Assembly: GCA_017406465.1 (NCBI GenBank)
Contig: JAFQYM010000046.1
Location: 1-59,045 of the forward strand
Direction of reading: 5' to 3'
Length of the DNA: 59,045 nucleotides
Origin: Kiritimatiellia bacterium
GTDB taxonomy: Bacteria > Verrucomicrobiota > Kiritimatiellia > RFP12 > UBA1067
In this document: in pieces, positions 29,501-36,648 of the stretch
How the letters are laid out: every line of letters begins with the position of its first letter
Numbering within the stretch: the stretch's first letter is position 1
Position numbers and translations under genes: made by a program
The notes under the pieces: model-generated
Seen by the model: the letters and a program-made list of their open reading frames with translations, nothing else
Databases searched by the model: none
What the model was told of the DNA's origin: nothing

Positions 29501-29963
29501 TGCCGACTGCCTCGAAATCATGATCACGACTCCCGACGGCGTCAAGTTCAAGCCAGACGAGCCGTGGTCGCTCTTCGACCACCAGATGTGGTTCTGCCCG
29601 ATGCTGAAGGACAAGAACGTGTTCTGCGGCTACTGGAGCAACTGCAAGGGGCAGAAGGTCTACAAGAAGTCTGGCGAGGATGTAAACGCCAAGTGGACTG
29701 GAAACGCATCAAAGAGCGTGCCTGATGGCTCTCGCTCTGGCCTCGTAAAGACGCCGCGCGGCTATCGCGCCGAGATGTTCATTCCTGCCGAGCAGCTCAA
29801 GGGCTGGGACAAGATGAAGCCCGGAGCCACGATAGGCCTTTCGTTCACGCTCGTCGTCGAAGACCTCAAGAATTCGCAGCACGAACTCTACTGGCCTAAC
29901 TCCAAGCGTGACAACCTCATGAAGAAGCCGTGGACTTGGGCAAAGGTCAAGCTCGAGAAGTAA
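26595..29963 (+). CDS. large secreted clan GH-A glycoside hydrolase with CBM9-like C-terminus
   Basis: 1122 residues; ATG 26595 follows aaggag and gives a signal peptide (to about residue 22). An N-terminal beta-sandwich resembles a carbohydrate-binding module (about 25-190). A TIM barrel lies at about 320-640, with a probable acid/base E431 in ELDNEADG and nucleophile E545 in VTEWGWDT. Bacterial Ig-like domains follow, then a C-terminal CBM9/DOMON-like module (about 900-1122: KIKFDGDLSDWDD). The Asn-Glu and second-Glu layout is that of clan GH-A; GH39 or an unassigned neighbour family is possible. Substrate unknown. First gene of an operon with GH29 (6-nt gap). Confidence 0.7.
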   Translation: MNCRLVGLSAIAAMASFVTYADLVSRDIGDPEMNAWEAGTWVTCGGDVITLDERPSDAPTKAKSVRFETRYGDHVFGGWNASLKKNILPGKPVKFTGWARLGNDDSWGMEFAFVDAHTNNFSISMHPVGDPKGKLKLTRNWQKFEMTFPETVGKNKEPIALPVKFDCVKQNNWGDRNSPPKTRQFDLYDFRLWTDMAGVTDRPYELSVRYPVVGNTFYDAEGEPALIISAGSWIGEEKTLTFKANVVSATGEERKFEIPPLKVLDGASQIVKLPFDEPGAYKVEIAVDGFPKPFVEKSRYVVCLHPRDLTDEEKEASPYGINVHGGGYVGYEKFARLGFTWVRDYAFNFHWMRRARGDGKYAGWPWYPKIVKAAEDVGIKTLPCLMGAIEVKRDATGDNDPSFTPNKEWRRQMALAVSTFDTLTAFELDNEADGLMFKTLDGYGRYCQAFGDIVKSARPDARAVAPGLAGIYVEQSQKLVEKGYFRNIDVVNGHRYCGKDGPEYSKANLNTGMSEAKPAYLRDVWRHWKKAATCDGKFRELWVTEWGWDTLAGQPVSEWEQAAYLQRKWVLAMGNGVEKMFWYWYYDDDTDTPNYFFAGCGIFDRRRNPKPSAASFAAMRTFIPGKYEYLGTANLGPNHMVQLVRAEGKVVALAYKVRKDGPDLEIKDEKAELVTDMFGRTLKPTGTFGKRKLDIAPTWYVGLDEDSDWLKQCPLDIESDFYVRNVGGEPVRVEVAQPDKFEYSVEPPKGWTVEKKPYGFDVMGPAGLKRGNTSFTVTGKNGKVSKTMAIEVDIVPQAYAKSKAANFDGEFTMDVTNQSAENQDFTVKAELPNGWAIDPAVTQTGKLKPEETKTLSFKLVKSAPVDPAAKGAANPKLSIVNAKGMQVDYAPVIPRTWTMRSVDLKKIKFDGDLSDWDDRNLVNSFMIGPNGDKDPTKVYLAYCPEGLVAALDVDDSRCFTADPGSFWRAADCLEIMITTPDGVKFKPDEPWSLFDHQMWFCPMLKDKNVFCGYWSNCKGQKVYKKSGEDVNAKWTGNASKSVPDGSRSGLVKTPRGYRAEMFIPAEQLKGWDKMKPGATIGLSFTLVVEDLKNSQHELYWPNSKRDNLMKKPWTWAKVKLEK

Positions 29964-29969
29964 AAAGAC

Positions 29970-31925
29970 ATGCGTAGGGCTCTTCTTGTTTTTTCGGTCG
30001 CCGCCGTGGCAGAACTCGCCTTGGCCGGCATTGTTCTCGAAAAACCATCGTCGGTTTCCAGAACGGATGACGGATGGCGTATCGTCTATGCGCTTGGCGA
30101 GCCGGTGAAAGCCGATTTCTTCGCACTGGAGAACAACCCTGCCGGGGCGTGGAAGCTTACGGTGGACTCGTGGGAGTTCGCGCATGGGGAGGGCCTGTGC
30201 AAGAATCTCGTCACGAATCTGCCGAAGGCCGTGTTCGCTTCGCGCTTCCAGTTCGAAGTCAAAGGCGACGCCGACCCGAAGATGGGAGGTCTTGCGCTCG
30301 AGCTCCGGCCGCGCGCAGAAACGGAAATACGCAAGGCGATGGATGGCCGACTGCCGCAGCGCCTCGAGAAAAGGGCCGATCGCATCTTTGCAGATTTCGG
30401 CGGCGAGACGGCTGTGCGCGGCGTTTTTGTGCCGGCCGGCAAGACTGCCGAAGTCTACGGGTCGTGGTCGCCTTCGCTTGCCGACGGCGGCCTTGGCTCG
30501 CCGATTCTCGCCTCGCGTTCGGAGAAGGATGGACGCCTCTACATCGAGTTCCACGACGTCCAGAGGTTCTGCTACTTCGCCGTGACGGGCGTCGACGCGC
30601 CGAAAGACATTGAGTTCGACGTCGTGCCCTACGACTACGCGAAACACCTTACCGACGAGACATGGGAGCAAAAGCTCGCGCGCATGAAGTGGTGGACGGA
30701 CGCGCGATTCGGCATGTTCATCCACTTCGGGCTCTACGCCGTTCCCGCGCGACACGAGTGGGTGAAGTCGAACGAGCGCATAAGCGACGAGCAGTACCGC
30801 GAGTACTTCGAGACGTTCAATCCGTCTCGCTTCGACGCTAAGGCGTGGGCAAAGGCCGCGAAGAACGCGGGCATGAGGTATGCCGTCCTCACCTCGCGCC
30901 ATCACGAGGGCTTCTCGCTCTTCGACACGAAGTTTTCCGACTACAAGATCACGAACACGCCGTTCGGCCGCGACTTGGTCAGGGAGTTTGTCGACGCTTT
31001 CCGCGCAGAGGGGCTGAAGGTCGGCTTCTACTATTCCTTGCTCGACTGGCATCATCCCGACTACACGATCGACAAGATGCATCCGCGTCGCAAGAACCCC
31101 GAGCAGTTCGGCGCAGGAGGGGAGAACGTCGACTACTCGAAGGAGAACGCTGGCCGCGACATGGCGAAGTACCGCCAGTTCATGAAGAACCAGGTGACGG
31201 AGCTTCTTACGAACTACGGCAAGATCGACATAATCTGGTTCGACTTCTCCTTCCCCGGGAAGAACGGCAAGAGTCGCTACGACTGGGATTCAGAAGGGCT
31301 CCTCCGTCTCGCGAAGAAGCTTCAGCCGGAAATCATCATCGACAACCGCCTCGACCTCACGGACTGGGAGGACGGCTGGGATTTCGCGACGCCCGAGCAG
31401 AGCAGACCCGCTGGCTGTGTCGAAGTGCACGGCAAAAAGGTTCCGTGGGAGACGTGCCAGACGTTCTCAGGGAGCTGGGGCTATGCGCGAGACGAGTCGA
31501 GCTGGAAGAGCGCCTACCAGTGCATCGAGCAGCTGATCGACGCCGTTTCCAAGGGCGGCAACGTCATCATGAACGTCGGGCCGATGGCGACGGGCGAGTT
31601 CGACTATCGCGCTCTCCAGCGTCTTGCGGACTACGGCAAGTGGCTTAGAGTCAACGGCGAGTCCATCTACGGGTGCGGTCCCGCGCCCGAGGAATTCAAG
31701 CCGCTTCCCGGTACGACGCTGACCTACAACTCCAAGACGAACCGCCTCTACATGCACATGCTCTCCTGGAGGTTTGGTGCGTTCCAGGTTCCGTTCGGCG
31801 AACGCGTGAAGTGCTGCCGGCTCCTTAACGACGGAAGCGAACTCAGGTTCCGCTGGAACACTCTTCATCTTCCCGTCGAGAAGCCGCCGGTGGAGATACC
31901 GGTCGTGGAATTCATCTTGAAATAG
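29970..31925 (+). CDS. secreted GH29 alpha-L-fucosidase
   Basis: 651 residues, signal peptide to about residue 19. It releases alpha-linked L-fucose. An N-terminal domain of about 220 residues precedes the GH29 barrel, which starts at MKWWTDARFGMFIHFGLYAVP. Conserved blocks are LTSRHHEGF and the nucleophile D425 in IIWFDFSFP, with KGGNVIMNVGP further on. The N-terminal domain is extra compared with minimal GH29 enzymes. It lies 6 nt after the GH-A gene and 16 nt before the next. Its product could feed the pathway ending at FucO. Confidence 0.92.
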   Translation: MRRALLVFSVAAVAELALAGIVLEKPSSVSRTDDGWRIVYALGEPVKADFFALENNPAGAWKLTVDSWEFAHGEGLCKNLVTNLPKAVFASRFQFEVKGDADPKMGGLALELRPRAETEIRKAMDGRLPQRLEKRADRIFADFGGETAVRGVFVPAGKTAEVYGSWSPSLADGGLGSPILASRSEKDGRLYIEFHDVQRFCYFAVTGVDAPKDIEFDVVPYDYAKHLTDETWEQKLARMKWWTDARFGMFIHFGLYAVPARHEWVKSNERISDEQYREYFETFNPSRFDAKAWAKAAKNAGMRYAVLTSRHHEGFSLFDTKFSDYKITNTPFGRDLVREFVDAFRAEGLKVGFYYSLLDWHHPDYTIDKMHPRRKNPEQFGAGGENVDYSKENAGRDMAKYRQFMKNQVTELLTNYGKIDIIWFDFSFPGKNGKSRYDWDSEGLLRLAKKLQPEIIIDNRLDLTDWEDGWDFATPEQSRPAGCVEVHGKKVPWETCQTFSGSWGYARDESSWKSAYQCIEQLIDAVSKGGNVIMNVGPMATGEFDYRALQRLADYGKWLRVNGESIYGCGPAPEEFKPLPGTTLTYNSKTNRLYMHMLSWRFGAFQVPFGERVKCCRLLNDGSELRFRWNTLHLPVEKPPVEIPVVEFILK

Positions 31926-31941
31926 ACAAGGAGGAAACAAA

Positions 31942-34299
31942 ATGGACATTGTAACCCTGCTGCTTGCGGCTACAATCGCATTGCCGCCTTTTGGAGACGT
32001 CAAGGTCGTCGACGAGGTCGACTGCACCAAGACCGATCACCGCTTCGCGGACTGGCCGAAGGGCTCAAGCCGTGTGGAGACGGTTCTCGGAAAGCCCTGC
32101 CGCGTCCTCGACGTGCAGTCGGAGACGGCGTCCTACCTCGACTGGCGACTTGGCGAGGGCAAGGGGCTCAAGCCGAACGCCGCCTACGTCGTCGTGATCG
32201 AGTATCCCGACGACAAGCCGCGCGCGTTCCATGTCCGCAACTACGGCAACAACTCGCGCCGTTCGTTCTACACCGGGCGTTCCAACGGCGACGCCTTCGA
32301 GGGACCGATCGTCCACCACAAGCCCGAGTCGCTCAATATTCCCCAGTCCGGCAAGTACGAGAAGTGGACGTCGCTCACCTTCCTCGGCGAGAAGGCCGCG
32401 AACCGCCGCGATCTCGGGAAAGACATGGCTGCGAAGACAGGCGAGAAGCCGCAGCTCGACATTGCGACCGACGGCTTCGAAATCGCGATCTCCCAGTACA
32501 AGCGCCATTGGCATCCTTGCTCCGAGGGCATCGCGGTCTCCCGCATCCAGCTTTGCGAAATTCTCGACGAGAAGGCGGCTTGGGTTTCGCTCAACCTGCC
32601 GCCCGCCCCGTTGCCGCGCCGGCATATCTTCTGGCGCGAGGAGATGGCCGACGGCGTGATGGCCAAGGACAGTCTCTGCCCCGGCAACGGCGGTCTCGAC
32701 TGGATCGAGCAGAAATTCCGCGCGATGAAGATTTTCGGTCAGAACACCTACTGCAAGGACCTCCTCGAGTTCGGCCACAACCAGCACTGGGACTGCCACT
32801 GGAAGCACGGCAAGCCGGGCGGGAAGTCGTTCAAGTGGATGTGGGCGTGCGACGCCTACTACGCCGATCTCTGGTCGAAGATCGTCTCGCTTGCCGTGGA
32901 GAAGTATGGATTTGACCTCCTTCCCTACTACGAGTACGGCGGGGCGGCCGGTGATCCCAAGGAGGCGCTCGGCCCCCAGAAGCGCGCCGAACCGCTCGAC
33001 ATCGACAACAAGCCCGACCGCAAGGCACGGGGCGCGAACTACACGCACATCTGGTGGTCCGAGGGCAAGCTTCGCGTCGACATCACCGATCCCGACACTC
33101 TCGAAGAGCTCAAGTACATCCTCGAAGGCACGATACTCCGCTACAAGGATCTGGTCGACAAGGGGGCCTTCGTCGGCGCGCTGATGCGCCCGCGTCCCGG
33201 CCACTGGGCGATCAGCTTCTCCGACAAGACGCGCGCAAGGTTCGCCAAGGAGGAGAACGGCGGCAAGGCCGTGTCGCGCGCAGATCTCAAGAAGGACAAG
33301 GCGCTCTACAACAAGTACATCGCCTGGTACGGCAAGAAGCGCGCGCAGTTCATGGACGAGATACGCAAATACCTCGAGGAGAATGGCGTCAAGAACGCGA
33401 TCTCCATCCTCGAGAACGACGATTCCGAGACCGGCTATCCCCTTGCGGACGGTGGCAGCATGACGACCGACGATCTCGCCTACTGGAAGGAGAAGCTTCC
33501 CGGCAAGAAGATTGTCGACGTCAACGATCCGAGCGTCGTCGGGCAGCATCGCTACCTCAAGGCGCTTAGGACCCCGGCCAGCACCTGGGGCCCGTGGGAA
33601 TGGCAGCATGCCTCGCCTGCCTGCGACCCGGAGCACTACAACGACCTCAAGAACGTCTGGATAGCGCTGCCGTTCCACGCTCTCTTCACCGTGACCGACC
33701 CCGAATGCCTCTCCGCGTTTGCAAACGGCAACGGCACGGCGACGCTGATCCGCCACTACGACCTCAACGAAGGCACTTTCGACAGCGAGCCGCTGCTCGA
33801 TCCTAACGGCAATCCAGTCAAGAACGGGAAGGGCGAAGTCGAGAAGAGACCGATCACCGGCTACGCGATGGCCGACTGGGAACACGCCGGACGCGCCTGC
33901 ATGATCGCCGAGATCAACGCGATGGCGAACGGCGACCCCGTAAACCTCGGCTATTTGATGGGCTCGAACTATACGCGCGGCTTCCCTGGACCGGTCAGGG
34001 AGTTCAACCAGAACTTCCTCGCGCTTCCTGCGCTTCCTTCGAAGGTCGTGAAGGGCGCATGCTCTGACCCAGAGGTGGTCTTGCGCGAGATCGACTGCTC
34101 GAAGCTTGGAGTCAAGGCGAAGTACTATGCCCTCGTCCACACTGGATGGAAGGAGAAGAGCGACGTCAAGGTCAAGATCCCCGGGGCGAAGGGCGAAGTC
34201 GAATTCGTCGCCTACGGCAAGACGAGGTCGCTCAAGGACGGTGCGCTTGCGTTCAAGACGCTGAAGCCGCTCCAGCTCATTGCGATCAAGGTGAAGTAG
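31942..34299 (+). CDS. secreted protein, probable unclassified glycoside hydrolase
   Basis: 785 residues, not assigned to a family. A short signal peptide (MDIVTLLLAATIALPP) is followed by a beta-rich domain (about 20-210) and a central region that reads like a TIM barrel. In order it shows a Trp-rich strand KWMWACDAYYADLW, LLPYYEYGG, a VDITDPDTLEELKYILEG helix and GALMRPRPGHWAISFSD. Many conserved-looking acidic and aromatic residues (EYGG, ENDDSETG, WGPWEWQH) suggest a sugar-active enzyme. A small C-terminal beta domain closes it. Strong Shine-Dalgarno aaggagg. Its place behind GH29 in one operon supports action on fucosylated glycans; this is inference. Confidence 0.6.
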   Translation: MDIVTLLLAATIALPPFGDVKVVDEVDCTKTDHRFADWPKGSSRVETVLGKPCRVLDVQSETASYLDWRLGEGKGLKPNAAYVVVIEYPDDKPRAFHVRNYGNNSRRSFYTGRSNGDAFEGPIVHHKPESLNIPQSGKYEKWTSLTFLGEKAANRRDLGKDMAAKTGEKPQLDIATDGFEIAISQYKRHWHPCSEGIAVSRIQLCEILDEKAAWVSLNLPPAPLPRRHIFWREEMADGVMAKDSLCPGNGGLDWIEQKFRAMKIFGQNTYCKDLLEFGHNQHWDCHWKHGKPGGKSFKWMWACDAYYADLWSKIVSLAVEKYGFDLLPYYEYGGAAGDPKEALGPQKRAEPLDIDNKPDRKARGANYTHIWWSEGKLRVDITDPDTLEELKYILEGTILRYKDLVDKGAFVGALMRPRPGHWAISFSDKTRARFAKEENGGKAVSRADLKKDKALYNKYIAWYGKKRAQFMDEIRKYLEENGVKNAISILENDDSETGYPLADGGSMTTDDLAYWKEKLPGKKIVDVNDPSVVGQHRYLKALRTPASTWGPWEWQHASPACDPEHYNDLKNVWIALPFHALFTVTDPECLSAFANGNGTATLIRHYDLNEGTFDSEPLLDPNGNPVKNGKGEVEKRPITGYAMADWEHAGRACMIAEINAMANGDPVNLGYLMGSNYTRGFPGPVREFNQNFLALPALPSKVVKGACSDPEVVLREIDCSKLGVKAKYYALVHTGWKEKSDVKVKIPGAKGEVEFVAYGKTRSLKDGALAFKTLKPLQLIAIKVK

Positions 34300-34332
34300 T
34301 GCCTGCCTGACGCCGCGCCGCCATGAAACTTT

Positions 34333-34341
34333 TGGTATAAT
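34333..34341 (+). promoter_or_regulatory. nusB promoter (extended -10)
   Basis: tggtataat with TATAAT at 34336-34341. Unlike the leaderless set, 22 nt with aaagg separate it from ATG 34364. Confidence 0.65.
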
Positions 34342-34363
34342 ATGCATCAAAAGGTTCTTTGAC

Positions 34364-34798
34364 ATGGCGGCTACGCGCAGACAGGCCCGCGAATGGGCGA
34401 TTCAGATGCTGACGGCGGCGGATCTAAATCCGCCGGACGACGTCGGGCAGTTCATGGTTTCCTTCTGGGAAGAGCTTTCCTCTCTCGACAGCGAAGAGGG
34501 GAGAGCCAGTCCCAAGGGCGAGATGAAGGATTTCGCTGAAGCGCGCGTAGTTGGCGTCCTTGCTAACCAAAAGGAGATAGACGAGATACTCGTCCCGCTT
34601 CTTGCGAAATGGGATCTCTACCGCCTCGGCACAATCGAACGCGCCGTCCTCAGGATGGGTGTATGGGAAATGAAGTGGTCGGATGTTCCGAAGCCCGTAG
34701 TCATCAACGAGGCGATCGACCTTGCCAACTGGTTCTCTACCCCCAAGTCGAGGACGCTTATCAATGCAGTCCTCGACAAGTACGGGAAGAAGGGTTGA
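34364..34798 (+). CDS. nusB: transcription antitermination factor NusB
   Basis: 144 residues, normal length. NusB with NusE binds boxA RNA in rRNA operon antitermination. The helical fold is recognisable from RRQAREWAIQML at the N-terminus and the conserved end block VVINEAIDLANWFSTPKSRTLINAVLDK (cited by its parts VVINEAIDLA and LINAVLDKYG). The stop is followed after 43 nt by ribD, a common arrangement of nusB with riboflavin genes. Confidence 0.93.
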   Translation: MAATRRQAREWAIQMLTAADLNPPDDVGQFMVSFWEELSSLDSEEGRASPKGEMKDFAEARVVGVLANQKEIDEILVPLLAKWDLYRLGTIERAVLRMGVWEMKWSDVPKPVVINEAIDLANWFSTPKSRTLINAVLDKYGKKG

Positions 34799-34812
34799 TG
34801 AATTTGGGATTT

Positions 34813-34848
34813 GGCCGTGTAGAACATGTAGAACGTGTAGAATGCGTG
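34813..34848 (+). repeat. GTGTAGAAC-type tandem repeat
   Basis: Tandem copies of gtgtagaac/catgtagaa units, the same family as 24475-24530. The ribD ATG (34842) lies within its last unit. Confidence 0.55.
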
Positions 34849-35921
34849 GAGATTTGAAAAGAGAATCTGAGTTCATGTACCGCGCTGTCGAGCTTGCGGC
34901 GCGCGGGCTTGGACACACAAGGCCTAATCCCGCAGTCGGCGCAGTGATAGTGAAGGGCGGCAAGATAGTCGGCGAGGGCTGGCACAAAAAGGCCGGAAAG
35001 GACCATGCTGAAGTCGCCGCGATCAAGAACGCGGTGCGGCGCGGCGCAAAGATTCTCAAGGGCGCGACGATCTACGTGACCCTCGAGCCCTGCTCGAAGC
35101 CGGGGCGAGTTGGCGCGTGCACAGACGCGATTGTCGCCGCGGGAATCTCGCGCGTCGTCTATGCCATCCCCGACCCCAACCCGAAGAACCGCGGCAAGGC
35201 GAAGCGCGCACTTGCGAAATGCGGCGTCCGGTGCGAGCGATTCAAGGGCGACAAGGAGTTGTTGTCTGAGTGCGGGGGTCTCGTCAACGCCTTCCGCAAG
35301 CATGTCCTGACGGGACTGCCGTATGTCACGGTCAAGATCGCAATGTCGCTTGACGGAAAGATCTGCGACGACTGGGGCGACTCGAACTGGATCACGTGCG
35401 GAGCGTCGCGCGATCGCACGAACCGGCTGCGCGAAAGTGTGGACGCCATCATGGTTGGCGCCGAGACGGTGAGAAAGGATAATCCGTCGCTTCTTGCCCG
35501 CATAAAGCCGAACAAGGACTTGATCCGCGTTGTCATTTCGAAAAGCGGGAAGCTTCCGAAGAAAGCTCAGATCTTCACGGACGGAAAGAACCCCACTCTT
35601 GTTTTCGACGACGCGAAGAAGGCGCTTTGCGAGCTCGGCAAGATGGGCGTCATGTCCGTTCTCTGCGAGGGCGGCCTAAAGCTTGCGGGATATCTCGCCG
35701 ACCACGGGCTTGTCGACGAGTGGATCACCGTCATGGCCCCGGTTTTCATCGGACCGCGGCGAATCGCAAGGGCGATCCGGGGCACGGCTTTCTACAACAT
35801 GTGTTTCTTCGCCCATGGAGACGCATTTTTCGGCGCCGGGATTTCCGGCTACGCGACATGGAATGGCGACGGTTATCCCAATCCGCCGATTGTCAAACAC
35901 ATCGAAACCCCTGACTCCTGA
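34842..35921 (+). CDS. ribD: bifunctional riboflavin deaminase/reductase RibD
   Basis: 359 residues. It deaminates and then reduces the pyrimidine intermediate of riboflavin synthesis. The N-terminal deaminase domain has zinc and catalytic residues H55 and E57 (HAEVAA) and C84 and C93 (PCSKPGRVGAC). The C-terminal reductase domain shows VTVKIAMSLDGKI and LCEGGLKLAGYL. ATG 34842 is chosen because the family usually has about 10 residues before the MYRAVELAARG helix; ATG 34875 is the alternative. The start sits inside a short tandem repeat, which is unusual. Confidence 0.92.
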   Translation: MRGDLKRESEFMYRAVELAARGLGHTRPNPAVGAVIVKGGKIVGEGWHKKAGKDHAEVAAIKNAVRRGAKILKGATIYVTLEPCSKPGRVGACTDAIVAAGISRVVYAIPDPNPKNRGKAKRALAKCGVRCERFKGDKELLSECGGLVNAFRKHVLTGLPYVTVKIAMSLDGKICDDWGDSNWITCGASRDRTNRLRESVDAIMVGAETVRKDNPSLLARIKPNKDLIRVVISKSGKLPKKAQIFTDGKNPTLVFDDAKKALCELGKMGVMSVLCEGGLKLAGYLADHGLVDEWITVMAPVFIGPRRIARAIRGTAFYNMCFFAHGDAFFGAGISGYATWNGDGYPNPPIVKHIETPDS

Positions 35922-35981
35922 CTACTGACCCCTAACCCTCCACTCTCCAACTCCAACTCTAAACTCCAACTCCTAACCCCT
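35911..35981 (+). repeat. C/T/A low-complexity spacer between ribD and ribE
   Basis: A nearly G-free tract of ctcctgac, ctccaactc and cccctaac units from the last ribD codons to the ribE start. No Shine-Dalgarno sequence or promoter is recognisable in it. Similar tracts occur inside kdsB and pyrC and at 44338-44415. Confidence 0.6.
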
Positions 35982-36608
35982 ATGTTCACCGGACTCATCC
36001 AGCGAATCGGAACAGTCAAGCGCGTCTCGCGCGGGGCGGGGCTTGTCCTCGAAATCGCCGCTGACGAAAATTGGACGAAACCTCTTGAAGATGGCGAGTC
36101 GGTTGCCGTGAACGGCGTGTGCCTCACGGTCGTGAAGTGCGACGGCTCGCGATTCACGGCGGACGTTCTTCGCGAGACCGAATCGCGCACGGGGCTCGGC
36201 GAGCTCGTGCCGGGCGCGAAGGTGAACCTTGAGCGCGCGCTTAGGGCGGGCGATGCGATGGGCGGGCATATCGTCCAGGGACATGTAGACTGCCGCGGCA
36301 CAATTGCCGCGAAGATGCCGAAGGGCCGCGACTTCCAACTCAAAGTCAGGTGCGGCCGCGTTCTTGCGTCGCAATCGGTTCTCAAAGGCTCGATCGCAAT
36401 CGACGGCGTGTCGCTCACGATTTCGGGGCTCGGCGACGACTGGCTCGCCGTAGACCTCATTCCGACTACTGCGAAGGAGACGACGCTTGGCTCAAAGAAG
36501 GTCGGTGATACCGTCAACCTCGAGGGCGACATTGTCGGGAAGTACGTGGCGAAGCAAACTGCCAGACAAGGGCTTACTGAAGAGGCGCTTCATGAGGCCG
36601 GTTTTTGA
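35982..36608 (+). CDS. ribE: riboflavin synthase alpha subunit
   Basis: 208 residues. It dismutates two lumazines to riboflavin. The family signature MFTGLIQRIGTV opens the protein, and two lumazine-binding barrels follow, each with its own copy of the motif: NGVCLTVVK in the first, DGVSLTISGL in the second; GHIVQGHVD is also present. No Shine-Dalgarno sequence is visible before the ATG; the upstream tract is low complexity. ribBA and ribH are not in the window. Confidence 0.93.
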   Translation: MFTGLIQRIGTVKRVSRGAGLVLEIAADENWTKPLEDGESVAVNGVCLTVVKCDGSRFTADVLRETESRTGLGELVPGAKVNLERALRAGDAMGGHIVQGHVDCRGTIAAKMPKGRDFQLKVRCGRVLASQSVLKGSIAIDGVSLTISGLGDDWLAVDLIPTTAKETTLGSKKVGDTVNLEGDIVGKYVAKQTARQGLTEEALHEAGF

Positions 36609-36648
36609 TGCAGGACTGATTTTGACATAAAACGAAGGGAACAGGACA

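Noticed and set aside
26964..29582. Long open frame on the minus strand (872 codons)
   Set aside because: It lies antisense to the GH-A gene, and such frames appear opposite most GC-rich genes here (also 15157-16926 and 16923-18965). The plus strand has signal peptide, motifs and Shine-Dalgarno sequence; the minus frame has none.
36609..36648. Promoter for the GH2 gene
   Set aside because: ttttgacataaaac has -35-like and -10-like pieces, but the spacing fits no sigma-70 promoter; co-transcription with ribE is possible.
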